A stretch of DNA of 64,000 bases from Cyanobacteria bacterium SIG26 (GTDB lineage Bacteria > Cyanobacteriota > Vampirovibrionia > Gastranaerophilales > Gastranaerophilaceae), in assembly GCA_015152555.1 (NCBI GenBank), contig SUTS01000004.1, positions 78,857 through 142,856 of the forward strand, given 5' to 3'. The notes beneath the pieces are model-generated. The model was not told where the DNA came from. It saw nothing but the letters and a program-made list of their open reading frames with translations, and ran no database searches. Positions within the stretch are counted from its first letter, which is position 1; each line of letters opens with the position of its first letter. Positions 39,658 to 48,528 of this stretch are shown here, one piece after another. Both the position numbers and the translations under genes were made by a program.

Positions 39658-41025
39658 CTAGAATAATAGTCTAAATAATAAGAATCGTTTGTTTAATTTT
39701 TCTGAAAACTTTTTCAAATTATTTGTTGTTACAACAGTGTCGGAAACTATTTGTTGTAAGTCTGAAGCTTGGTTTGGATTTGAAGGATTAACTTTATTAA
39801 CCGTGTCAAGCGCCGTAGCCACCTCAGACATTGCGCAATTTACGTTTGTAATGGCTGATGTTAGTTGATTTTTTAACTTGTCATCTTTGGTCATTGAGTT
39901 TACGCTATCACTAATTTGCGATAAATTTTCTGCAATAATTTTCAAGTTTTTACCTGTTTGTTCTGCATCTGCCGCGTCCATAACTTTATTTAAGTTTTTG
40001 GATAATTTATCAACGGAATCTGCTGTCGATAGTAGTGTTGTTTTAAATTCTTTATCTCCGATGATTTCGTTTATATTGTGTGAGAGTTTTGAAAAGTCGT
40101 TTGTTGCTTGTTGAGTCATCGCCAGTAATTGTTCAATATCATCTTTTGAAGAATCTAGTAATTCGTCAACTTTTCCGAGTGTGACGTTTGATTTTGCGGT
40201 TAGCTCTTCCACACTTGCGATTGTTCTTTTTAAATTTGCAATAGTTTCGTCTGTTAATATTTCATTAACCTTTTGATTTGTTTCTGTTAATGTTTCGGCA
40301 GCTTTGTATTGCCAATCCATAAAATCAGATAATCTCATCGGTTCAATAATCGTATAAGGTGTTTTTTGATCCGGATATTCTATTGGCATTTCATCAAGAG
40401 GTGAAATGTTTAATTTGTGTGTTTTATCTTCTTTGACGATTTTACCTTTTACAAACTCCGGCAATACCAAACCAGGTAAATTAATAAAGTAATCTACTTT
40501 ATATGCGTATGGGGTAGTGATGTTATTTTTGTAATTGAACGGTAGTGAATTCCTTGAAATTACGTCAACGGATTTGATTAAACCTACGTCATACATTTTG
40601 TCGCTTAATTTCATTTGTACGGCGTCGTTTTTATACAATAAATTTCTGTCTTGCATAGGGATGTAAATTGTTCGGATTTTAGGCGGTGTAATTTCTAGGA
40701 ATAATTCACCAATTAGTCCGGATTGTTGGATAGAAAATGATGATGCGCGTGGAATTTGTACGGTTGGGTCGGTGACTACAAATTTAACATTAACAAAACT
40801 GTTTTCACCTTTTACAATGGGGGTAATTTCTTCCACTTGACCGACTTTCAAGCCCATTATCTGTACACCTGCGCCCGGTCTTAGGCCGTTTACGTCTTTA
40901 AATTGTATTTCAATTCTTTTTGCTGAAGAAAAGGCTCTTCCTTTAACTTTAAGTACTGCTCCTACAAGCATAACCAATGCTACAAGTGTTAATAATCCAA
41001 CCTTAAACGAAGATGAAAATTTCAT
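39658..41025 (-). CDS. MCE/MlaD family lipid-transport protein
   Basis: N-terminal TM and MCE domain (FKDVNGLRPGAGVQIMGLKVGQVEEI), C-terminal coiled region. Confidence 0.88.
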   Translation of the reverse strand: MKFSSSFKVGLLTLVALVMLVGAVLKVKGRAFSSAKRIEIQFKDVNGLRPGAGVQIMGLKVGQVEEITPIVKGENSFVNVKFVVTDPTVQIPRASSFSIQQSGLIGELFLEITPPKIRTIYIPMQDRNLLYKNDAVQMKLSDKMYDVGLIKSVDVISRNSLPFNYKNNITTPYAYKVDYFINLPGLVLPEFVKGKIVKEDKTHKLNISPLDEMPIEYPDQKTPYTIIEPMRLSDFMDWQYKAAETLTETNQKVNEILTDETIANLKRTIASVEELTAKSNVTLGKVDELLDSSKDDIEQLLAMTQQATNDFSKLSHNINEIIGDKEFKTTLLSTADSVDKLSKNLNKVMDAADAEQTGKNLKIIAENLSQISDSVNSMTKDDKLKNQLTSAITNVNCAMSEVATALDTVNKVNPSNPNQASDLQQIVSDTVVTTNNLKKFSEKLNKRFLLFRLLF

Positions 41026-41273
41026 TACATATCCTTCCTTAATACCTATTACCTCTATATTAGCAAAAAAATAAAAAAACTAAAACATTTTAAAATTTCT
41101 AAATATAAAGTCCGGTAATAGATTAAATCTAGTCCATTTGGTTGATTTTTGGGTAATTAGCCACATGAAAGGCTATATATGCATTATAATTATTTTAGAA
41201 TATATTGACTTTTTTTAAAGTGTAATTAAATTAAATACAGGTAGACATAACATCCGTACAGAAGGAGATAAAT

Positions 41274-42311
41274 ATGGGTTTAGCGGCTTCACAAGCAAGA
41301 TGGATTGCGCTAGCGGCAAGAAAATCAAATGTAGAATATGAAGGTCAACAAATTAACCAAGCAAGAACTGCTTTGGCTAATCAAAGTGCAGATCTTTGGA
41401 ATCAGCTTTATGATATGGCAGTGCCGACAGCTCCTAATAAAAATGATTTTACGTCAGTGCAGTATACCTTCGAAAGCGGAGATGATGCGCATGCGATAAC
41501 CGATATTAAGGATGCAAATTATACTGATGTTGACGGAATAACTTATAATTCTTATATTACTTACACTTCAGAGATTACAGAATATAAAGGAATCAGAGAT
41601 ACCAGAAATAACCCGCAAGTAATAAGAACGGCGAGCGGTTATATGGTTGGTACCAAAACTTTACAATGTTTAGATGCTGTTGATCAAGATGAAGGTAGTC
41701 AAGTTAGCCCTTGGAATGCTTATAGGGCATCTTTGGACCAAATTGCTGAAGATTGGCCGAATACTCAATTAGCTAAAGATTGGCTGGATTATAAAAATAC
41801 CGGTAATGCGGCCGCGTTATCTAATATTTATTACTGGACGGATAGCAACAATCAAACTAATTTTACGTCTGCTGTCGGTACAAGTAATGACTCATTAGAA
41901 GAATGTTTTAATGATACCACTTTGGCCTTGCATACTTATTATGCTGATTATCAAGAAACGAATAAATCTCTTTCAAAGTATGCTATTGTTGAATACGATC
42001 CTAACGGCAGGGCTACATCATTACAAATGGAAGGGTCTTCTATTGTTTATAGTTTAAATACTGAGACCGTATCTGATGAGACTGCATACAATGATGCGAT
42101 GAATGAGTATAATTATGAGCAACAGGTTTATGAGAAAAAAGTACAAGATATCAATGCGAAAACTGAACAAATTCAAACTGAGGATAGAACTCTTGAATTG
42201 AGATTAAAAGCACTTGATACAGAACAAAATTCACTTCAAACAGAAATGGATGCGGTTCATAAAATTATATCTAAAAATATTGAGTCCACATTTAAAACTT
42301 TTGAAGGTTAA
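41274..42311 (+). CDS. Orphan protein with MGLAASQAR...RKSNVEYEGQQINQ N-terminus and C-terminal coiled coil
   Basis: Strong RBS (aaggagat); heptad-like C-terminus LELRLKALDTEQNSLQTEMDAVHKIISKNIESTF. Confidence 0.85.
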   Translation: MGLAASQARWIALAARKSNVEYEGQQINQARTALANQSADLWNQLYDMAVPTAPNKNDFTSVQYTFESGDDAHAITDIKDANYTDVDGITYNSYITYTSEITEYKGIRDTRNNPQVIRTASGYMVGTKTLQCLDAVDQDEGSQVSPWNAYRASLDQIAEDWPNTQLAKDWLDYKNTGNAAALSNIYYWTDSNNQTNFTSAVGTSNDSLEECFNDTTLALHTYYADYQETNKSLSKYAIVEYDPNGRATSLQMEGSSIVYSLNTETVSDETAYNDAMNEYNYEQQVYEKKVQDINAKTEQIQTEDRTLELRLKALDTEQNSLQTEMDAVHKIISKNIESTFKTFEG

Positions 42312-42332
42312 TAATATAACAAAGAGGTTAAT

Positions 42333-43151
42333 ATGTCTTATAAAAATGATAGTAACTTGGTAATAGCAAATAGATTTAGTGATGCTAGTTCCGCAGCTAA
42401 AGCTCAAATGTGGGAAACTTATGACAGATTGAGAGATTTGGCGGTTTCAGGTAGCGGTACAGGTACAGGATTTGAGGCTGCAGGCGGTTTGCTTTATAAT
42501 TTAGCTAGTTTAATTGCGCCATCTTCTTTTGCTACTATTTTTGGTAGTTCAGAAACTATGAATATTTCAGGAACTTCTTATTATTCAAAATCAAATACTG
42601 GGTCTTCATACGGTGTTGATTCTTTGTATAATTATTCAGGATTTCCAAGTGGCGCTGCTTCTATTGCTTCGATATATGGTTTAGCTACCGGGGGTGCTGC
42701 ATCTGTTTTAAATGGTTGGGGGTCTTCTAATCAAGGCTATGCAACCGGTTATGCTTCAAGTGTAAGCGGTTTGGCTGATGTTGCAAGTGCTGCGGCTTAT
42801 GGCATTGGTACAGGTTCCGGATTGGGTAAAATTGCATCGAATATTGTCATGCCGTTTGCTAGTTGTATATCAGGCTTTGGAGGTATCTTAACTGCAATTT
42901 CTCCATATTTAGGTGTTTATGGCGCGGGTACTACAGTTTTGGGTAATTTGATGCAAGGTACGAGCTCTGCGGCTTTAGCGGCATATCAAAACATATCAGG
43001 CAATATAACTACCAACGCTGATACAATTCTATCGACTAAAGTAAGAAATATTGAAACTGTATGTAAAATGCTTGATACCCAAGGTGATGTTGCTAAGAAA
43101 ATGCTTAAAGAAGGTATCGATAGTGATAGTAAAGCAATTCAAAACTTATAG
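42333..43151 (+). CDS. Orphan Gly/Ala/Ser-rich protein with hydrophobic segments
   Basis: Intact ORF 22 nt downstream of the previous gene with RBS (aaagagg). Confidence 0.8.
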   Translation: MSYKNDSNLVIANRFSDASSAAKAQMWETYDRLRDLAVSGSGTGTGFEAAGGLLYNLASLIAPSSFATIFGSSETMNISGTSYYSKSNTGSSYGVDSLYNYSGFPSGAASIASIYGLATGGAASVLNGWGSSNQGYATGYASSVSGLADVASAAAYGIGTGSGLGKIASNIVMPFASCISGFGGILTAISPYLGVYGAGTTVLGNLMQGTSSAALAAYQNISGNITTNADTILSTKVRNIETVCKMLDTQGDVAKKMLKEGIDSDSKAIQNL

Positions 43152-43177
43152 AACTTCTTAATTAAGATGATAAATTT

Positions 43178-43207
43178 ATGGATAATGTAAAAAATTACAT
43201 TATCCAT
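43178..43207 (+). terminator. Hairpin downstream of the two-gene unit
   Basis: ATGGATAATGTAA aaaa TTACATTATCCAT; weak T tract. Confidence 0.5.
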
Positions 43208-43381
43208 ATTAGTTTTTGGGGAATTAATTAAAGTTTTTAAAATTTATGTCGATATAAAAATTGATGAATATAATTATATGGACTATTATATTAAGAAATA
43301 TTACATTATAAAGCTGAAAGTATCAATTTTTACGGATTTAATGTTTTTTAATATATGTAGATCTAAAGTGTAAGGAGCAAC

Positions 43382-43654
43382 ATGTTTCGACAAACTCTGG
43401 AACTATACCTAAAAAGAATTCTTGAATTCTTAATATATACCAAGAATTATTTTATAAGAAATAATCCGGCGCAGTCGCTGGCAGAATCTGTGGTAAATGG
43501 AATTAAGGATTTTTTGACGGTCAAAAAGAAATTAAAAATGGCGCAATATAGGTTAAATTACCATCGACATCAGTTGAATAAGATGGAACAATTAATAGCC
43601 GAAAACAGCCAACATAATTTCTTAAAAGGTTCACATCTCGATCAAAAGAGATAA
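43382..43654 (+). CDS. Small orphan coiled/basic protein
   Basis: ORF with RBS (aaggagc) immediately upstream of 43673 ORF. Confidence 0.65.
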   Translation: MFRQTLELYLKRILEFLIYTKNYFIRNNPAQSLAESVVNGIKDFLTVKKKLKMAQYRLNYHRHQLNKMEQLIAENSQHNFLKGSHLDQKR

Positions 43655-43672
43655 AAGTAAAAAGGCGGAAAA

Positions 43673-44011
43673 ATGGGTTATTGTATCGGAATTATCAGGT
43701 TACGCGAACTGCAAAAGCAGCGACATAACATTGAGTGGCAACTAACTCTTATTACTCAGGCTAAAGGTGTTGCAGCAAATTCTGTTAATGATTTGATGCA
43801 AGTCGGTACTGATTATGACGATAACTCAGTGATGGGTAAACGATTACAACAACGTAAATACCAACTTAAGGTTTATGAAGAAGAGCTAGATGCAAGGAAA
43901 GCCGCTTTAGAACAACGCTTGAAGGCTATCGAAACCGAAATTCAATCTTGTCAACAAATGATTCAAGCTAATATTCAATCATCCTTCTCCTACTCTGTAG
44001 GTGGTCGTTAA
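43673..44011 (+). CDS. 112-aa coiled-coil protein sharing both termini with the 41274..42311 product
   Basis: Manual alignment of N- and C-termini (see findings); RBS (aaggcgg). Confidence 0.78.
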   Translation: MGYCIGIIRLRELQKQRHNIEWQLTLITQAKGVAANSVNDLMQVGTDYDDNSVMGKRLQQRKYQLKVYEEELDARKAALEQRLKAIETEIQSCQQMIQANIQSSFSYSVGGR

Positions 44012-44024
44012 TCTTTGGGGCGAA

Positions 44025-44654
44025 TTATCTTATACCGGTTTGAATGAATAGATTGATGATATCATTCATTGCAATGGATTGCTTTTGATATTGTTGTGCT
44101 TTTATTTCTAATATTGATATTTGTTTCTTGTAATCAATAATATTATTTTGGCATTCTTTGGCACTAGTAATTAGTGTTTCTTGTACTTGTTTTGCTTCTT
44201 GTAATACGTTGTTCATGGAAATTCCAAGCGCTTCCATTGTTTGTTTAATAATTAGAGCGCCTGTTTGTTTTGAAACACCTGCCGGTAATTTTGAGATTAA
44301 TTGTTTTAAAACAGCAACATTTGTCGGGTATTCAAAATCTTCTGTAATTTGAGGTGTGATGCCTAAATTATTGGCAAGACTTTGCTGAAAAGCTACATCG
44401 ACAAAAGATGGCATTTGTGTAGTATTTATATCTTGAGTATGTAGAGAATCCTGCTCATAAATTTGCTCTGTTTCTGCGAAAATATCTTCTGCGATTTCTA
44501 AATCATCCGGGGGGACAGTTTCTACAAATGTGTCATTGACATCATTAAGTTCCACGTCTTGAGAAAATGAATCCTGACTAAATTCATTATCGTGCATTTT
44601 TAATGCTTCAACTATCTTTCTTCCCACTCCATCACTCATGTTATTCAATGCCAT
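44025..44654 (-). CDS. Orphan protein, acidic N-terminus and C-terminal coiled coil
   Basis: Intact ORF with RBS (gagagg); LISKLPAGVSKQTGALIIKQTMEALGISMNNVLQEAKQVQETL... Confidence 0.75.
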   Translation of the reverse strand: MALNNMSDGVGRKIVEALKMHDNEFSQDSFSQDVELNDVNDTFVETVPPDDLEIAEDIFAETEQIYEQDSLHTQDINTTQMPSFVDVAFQQSLANNLGITPQITEDFEYPTNVAVLKQLISKLPAGVSKQTGALIIKQTMEALGISMNNVLQEAKQVQETLITSAKECQNNIIDYKKQISILEIKAQQYQKQSIAMNDIINLFIQTGIR

Positions 44655-44805
44655 AATCCTCTCTAACTTTTTAAAACAATTTCATTATAGTAAAGACAAA
44701 TTTTTTTATCAAGAAAATTCTAATATTTAATGTAATACTTTAAGTTATATTAACTTGCTTGGGGTATATCTTTGTGTTAATATAGCCACATAAGTGAGGG
44801 ATATT

Positions 44806-45741
44806 ATGGAAACGATAGAAATAAATAATTTTAATCATTTATCTAATGGTGAAAATTTGGGACAGATTGCGGCGTTAGCGCAAGTTGAAAACGGTATAGT
44901 ATATGAAATTTTAAGTGAAAATTCAGATTTAGAATATATTGATTTTTTAAATTTAACAAGGGCTGTAGAAGTGTTGGCGGAGTTTTTTGATGTTAATACA
45001 GTTTCTGTTTCTAATAATAATTTGTTGTGTTCAGTTGCATTAGGAAGTTCTATTGAGGATGCATTTCAAAAGGCTATGGAAAGTGAACCTTTGGCATTAA
45101 TTGGAGGTACTGTAGGTTTTAGCAAAGAAGTTACATCTGATGTTGTAAAATTGTTAAAGTCTATGAATGTAAAAAATATAATTGCACCGAGTTACTCTAA
45201 AGGAGCCTTGAATTCTTTGTTGGAATTTACCCAAATTAATGTAATTCAGATTAAATCTCCGTTACAAGAATTGTTAGGTTTTATTACAAAAGATATAAAG
45301 GTAACTCCTTTTGGTTATTTGGTACAAGAACAGAATTTTAGTAAACTTACGAAGCAAAATTTTAAAGTTGCAGGAAAGGTTAAACCTACACAACAACAGG
45401 CTGAAGATGCTATATTTGCTTGGAAAGTTGCAAAGTATGCAAAATCCAATTCTGTTGTAATCGCGAAAGATTTGTCAACAAAGGCTATTGTTCAAGGCGC
45501 AGCAAATAATATAACTTGTGCAGAGCAGGCGATGGACATTGCTTGCGAAAACTCTAAAGACGCGGTTATGGCTGTTGATAGCCTTATTGAGAATGAAGAA
45601 GTTATAAATGCAGCGATTCAAGGTCGAATTGGATTGATAATTGAAGCCGGAAATGGTTTTAATTCTAAAAGTATTGTAAAACTTGCTGATAAATATGAAT
45701 TATCGATAATTCATACAGGAGTAAGAAATTATAGGTACTAA
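44806..45741 (+). CDS. AICAR transformylase (PurH C-terminal domain)-like protein lacking canonical active-site motifs
   Basis: DAIFAWKVAKYAKSNSVVIAKD and ...IIHTGVRNYRY match PurH-type segments; KHxNPCG absent; GTG at 44794 in the ORF track is probably part of the RBS region. Confidence 0.72.
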   Translation: METIEINNFNHLSNGENLGQIAALAQVENGIVYEILSENSDLEYIDFLNLTRAVEVLAEFFDVNTVSVSNNNLLCSVALGSSIEDAFQKAMESEPLALIGGTVGFSKEVTSDVVKLLKSMNVKNIIAPSYSKGALNSLLEFTQINVIQIKSPLQELLGFITKDIKVTPFGYLVQEQNFSKLTKQNFKVAGKVKPTQQQAEDAIFAWKVAKYAKSNSVVIAKDLSTKAIVQGAANNITCAEQAMDIACENSKDAVMAVDSLIENEEVINAAIQGRIGLIIEAGNGFNSKSIVKLADKYELSIIHTGVRNYRY

Positions 45742-45754
45742 TAAGGGGTATATT

Positions 45755-46204
45755 ATGGAAATAAAATCGTGGGATGATTATTTTCTTGATTTAGCAAAAA
45801 CTTGTGCCAGTCGTTCAAACTGTCTTAGAGCGCAAGTTGGTGCTGTAATAGTTGGTGAAGATAAAAAGATTAAAGCTACCGGATATAACGGTACTCCGTC
45901 AAAGGTTACATCTTGTGCTGAGCGGGGTGAATGTTATCGTATGAAACATAATATAGAATCAGGTACCAGATATGAAACTTGTCGTTCAATTCATGCAGAA
46001 CAAAATGCTATCATCCAAGCCGGTCAAGATAGATGTAAGGATGCTTCAATTTATATTTGGGGGCATAATTTTATTTGTATTCTATGCAAAAGATTTATTG
46101 TTCAATCCGGGATAAAAAATTGTATTCTAAAAAAAGATGATAATTCTGAAATTATAAGAGTTTCGGTTGACGATTTGAGAAAAGAACTTGAGGCTCAAAT
46201 TTAA
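45755..46204 (+). CDS. dCMP deaminase (ComEB-like)
   Basis: HAEQNAIIQAG zinc site and CILC; RAQVGAVIVGEDKKIKATGYNGTPS. Confidence 0.93.
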   Translation: MEIKSWDDYFLDLAKTCASRSNCLRAQVGAVIVGEDKKIKATGYNGTPSKVTSCAERGECYRMKHNIESGTRYETCRSIHAEQNAIIQAGQDRCKDASIYIWGHNFICILCKRFIVQSGIKNCILKKDDNSEIIRVSVDDLRKELEAQI

Positions 46205-46218
46205 ATGAGGTTTATAAT

Positions 46219-48312
46219 ATGAAAAAAACGTTTAGTTTATTCTTATTATTTCTGTTTTCGTTTTTTTATTTTTCAAGTCCGGTGTATTCAAACGAACCGT
46301 TGGAAAATGTTACCTCTATAATACAGGTTGATGACAATCCAACCGGAGTTTTAGTAGAGCGAGTTCAGCCTATTATTTCCGCTAAAAGTGAAAAAGAAAT
46401 AAAAAATCTTATTGAAGAAATTTATGGTAAAGAACGCGTTGATGAAATTTATACCCGTTTGGTTGATATTGCAAAGACAGCGCAAGATTCAAGATCTCAA
46501 TTATTAAAACAAGATGACTTAACCCGAGCTGCTGATTGGTATAAAGATGAAGTTATTTATATGTTTTATGTTGATCAGTTTGGTACAGTTACTCCGGAAA
46601 AACCAAATAAGTTTAACGATACTGTTAAGATGTTGGATTATCTGACAGAATTAGGTGTTACAACTTTATATATGCTGCCTTTTGCCGATTCTCCGATGGA
46701 AGATGCAGGGTTTGATGTTAAAAATCCTCGAAATGTCAGAAATGATTTAGGTGGCAAATTACAGTTTGAGAATTTTATAAAAATAGCAAAAGAAAAAGGT
46801 TTTAATATAAAAGCTGACCTTGTTTTAAATCATTTTTCCGATCAGCATGAATGGTTTAAGCAATTGCAAAATGGTGATTTGGAAAAACTTGATTATTTTA
46901 TCTCCCGAGACTCTATGCCGCAGTATACAAAGTATGTAGATGAAAAGTTAGGAACAGTTGTTGAATATATTGAGGATGATGGTTCTACTAGCAAACGTCG
47001 TTTAATTTTCCCTGAAATTACCGAAAATAATTATCGCAAAGAAACTATTAATGGAAAAGATTATTATTTTTATCATACTTTTTATCCGTTTCAACTTGAT
47101 ATTAACTGGGAAAACCCGGATGTCTTATATTACAATCTTGAGACTATTAATTATTGGGTAAATTTAGGTGTTGATATCTTTAGGCTTGATGCTATTCCGT
47201 ATTTAATAAAAGAAAAAGGAACTAATGCTGAAAATTTACCTAAAACACATTCCATAATAAAACTTTTGAGTAACTATATACAGGCTGTTGCTCCTCGTAC
47301 TGTAATTCAAGCTGAGGCTTGTCAGCTTCCAAAAGATGTGATTCCTTATTTTGGTGCAGAACGTAAAGTTGAGACATTAATCAATGGGGAAATCCGAGAT
47401 ATAAAACGTACGGATGAAGTTCAAATTGCATATAATTTCCCTTATATGCCGGCACTTTGGGCCAGTTTTGTATCTGAGGATAGTAGTTATTTCAAAGACG
47501 TTGTAAAAAAGACTCCAAGTATTCCTGATTCAGCTAGTTGGGCAACTTTTTTAAGAGTTCATGATGAATTAACTCTTGAAATGGTTACACCGGACATGCG
47601 TCAATTGATTTATGATGCATTGGAATCAAAAGGTGCTCCTTTTAGAAAAGGGTTTGGAGTTAGTGGTCGTATGGCTAATTTTTTAGATGAAGATCATGAT
47701 CATATTTCAATGGCATTTTCTGTTTTATTGTCAATGCCTGGAATCCCTATAATTTATTATGGTGATGAAATTGGTGCGAAAAATAATTTTGCCAACGCTG
47801 ATAAAAGTGCTGAGTTAAGAAAGAAAAAATCTAAAAAAAGTAAAATAAAACTATTATCCTTTTTTGACAGTCGAGATATAAATCGTGGAGCATTAACTAA
47901 GCAAGCTTTTTATGATGCTACTGAAACTACAAAAACTTATAGCGGCAAAATTTTTCATCAGGTTCAAAAAATGATCGCATTAAGAAAAGAAATTCCTGCG
48001 TTGCGTAGAGGTTCTTTAAATATTTTGACTACCAATGAGCCTTTTATATTTGCTTATACAAGAAGTTTAAAAGGCGATAAATATTTAATCGTTAATAATC
48101 TTTCAGATAAAAGATGTACTGCCGAAATTGATATTCCTGCAGATGTCGTGCTAAAATCTGTTAAAGATAAACGTTATGTTTCTTTGACAAATATATTAAC
48201 AGGAGAGCAATATAAATTAAAAGTTTCGATTAAAGAAAGAAAAACTCGTTTATTGCTGTATCCTCATGCCGTAATTTGGTTAAAATTAGGTAATGGTAGT
48301 GATAATAAATAG
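46219..48312 (+). CDS. Secreted alpha-amylase family (GH13) glycosidase
   Basis: Signal peptide; ADLVLNHFSDQH, DIFRLDAIPYL, IQAEACQ, FLRVHDELTLE catalytic-region motifs. Confidence 0.92.
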   Translation: MKKTFSLFLLFLFSFFYFSSPVYSNEPLENVTSIIQVDDNPTGVLVERVQPIISAKSEKEIKNLIEEIYGKERVDEIYTRLVDIAKTAQDSRSQLLKQDDLTRAADWYKDEVIYMFYVDQFGTVTPEKPNKFNDTVKMLDYLTELGVTTLYMLPFADSPMEDAGFDVKNPRNVRNDLGGKLQFENFIKIAKEKGFNIKADLVLNHFSDQHEWFKQLQNGDLEKLDYFISRDSMPQYTKYVDEKLGTVVEYIEDDGSTSKRRLIFPEITENNYRKETINGKDYYFYHTFYPFQLDINWENPDVLYYNLETINYWVNLGVDIFRLDAIPYLIKEKGTNAENLPKTHSIIKLLSNYIQAVAPRTVIQAEACQLPKDVIPYFGAERKVETLINGEIRDIKRTDEVQIAYNFPYMPALWASFVSEDSSYFKDVVKKTPSIPDSASWATFLRVHDELTLEMVTPDMRQLIYDALESKGAPFRKGFGVSGRMANFLDEDHDHISMAFSVLLSMPGIPIIYYGDEIGAKNNFANADKSAELRKKKSKKSKIKLLSFFDSRDINRGALTKQAFYDATETTKTYSGKIFHQVQKMIALRKEIPALRRGSLNILTTNEPFIFAYTRSLKGDKYLIVNNLSDKRCTAEIDIPADVVLKSVKDKRYVSLTNILTGEQYKLKVSIKERKTRLLLYPHAVIWLKLGNGSDNK

Positions 48313-48391
48313 TCGTGTAATTTACTATAATTTTAAATATAGTGTAGGTTTTGCACTATTTAGTTTTGTAAAAGCCGTGCTATGAAAAGGA

Positions 48392-48420
48392 TTGAAGTAT
48401 TTGTAAAAATATGTTACAAT
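48392..48420 (+). promoter_or_regulatory. Sigma70-like promoter upstream of the structured leader
   Basis: TTGAAG - 17 bp - TACAAT. Confidence 0.7.
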
Positions 48421-48426
48421 AGTAGT

Positions 48427-48528
48427 AGGAACATCCTATTTGCCCACATAGGTCTCTGATGAGTGTTATTCCCCACACCACTCTAAAAACAAAAAGGTAT
48501 CCGGTTACTTTAAAAACTAGGTGCCACT
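48427..48528 (+). promoter_or_regulatory. Structured 5' leader / candidate cis-regulatory RNA
   Basis: Hairpins CCTAT...ATAGG (48435-48452), GAGTG...CACTC (48461-48483), GGTATC...GGTGCC (48496-48525); the last covers the AGGTG Shine-Dalgarno-like sequence. Confidence 0.5.

Noticed and set aside
48456-48490. CTGATGA in the 48.4 kb leader, resembling a hammerhead ribozyme core
   Set aside because: The required GAAA core element and stem III/cleavage arrangement are not present after the adjacent stem
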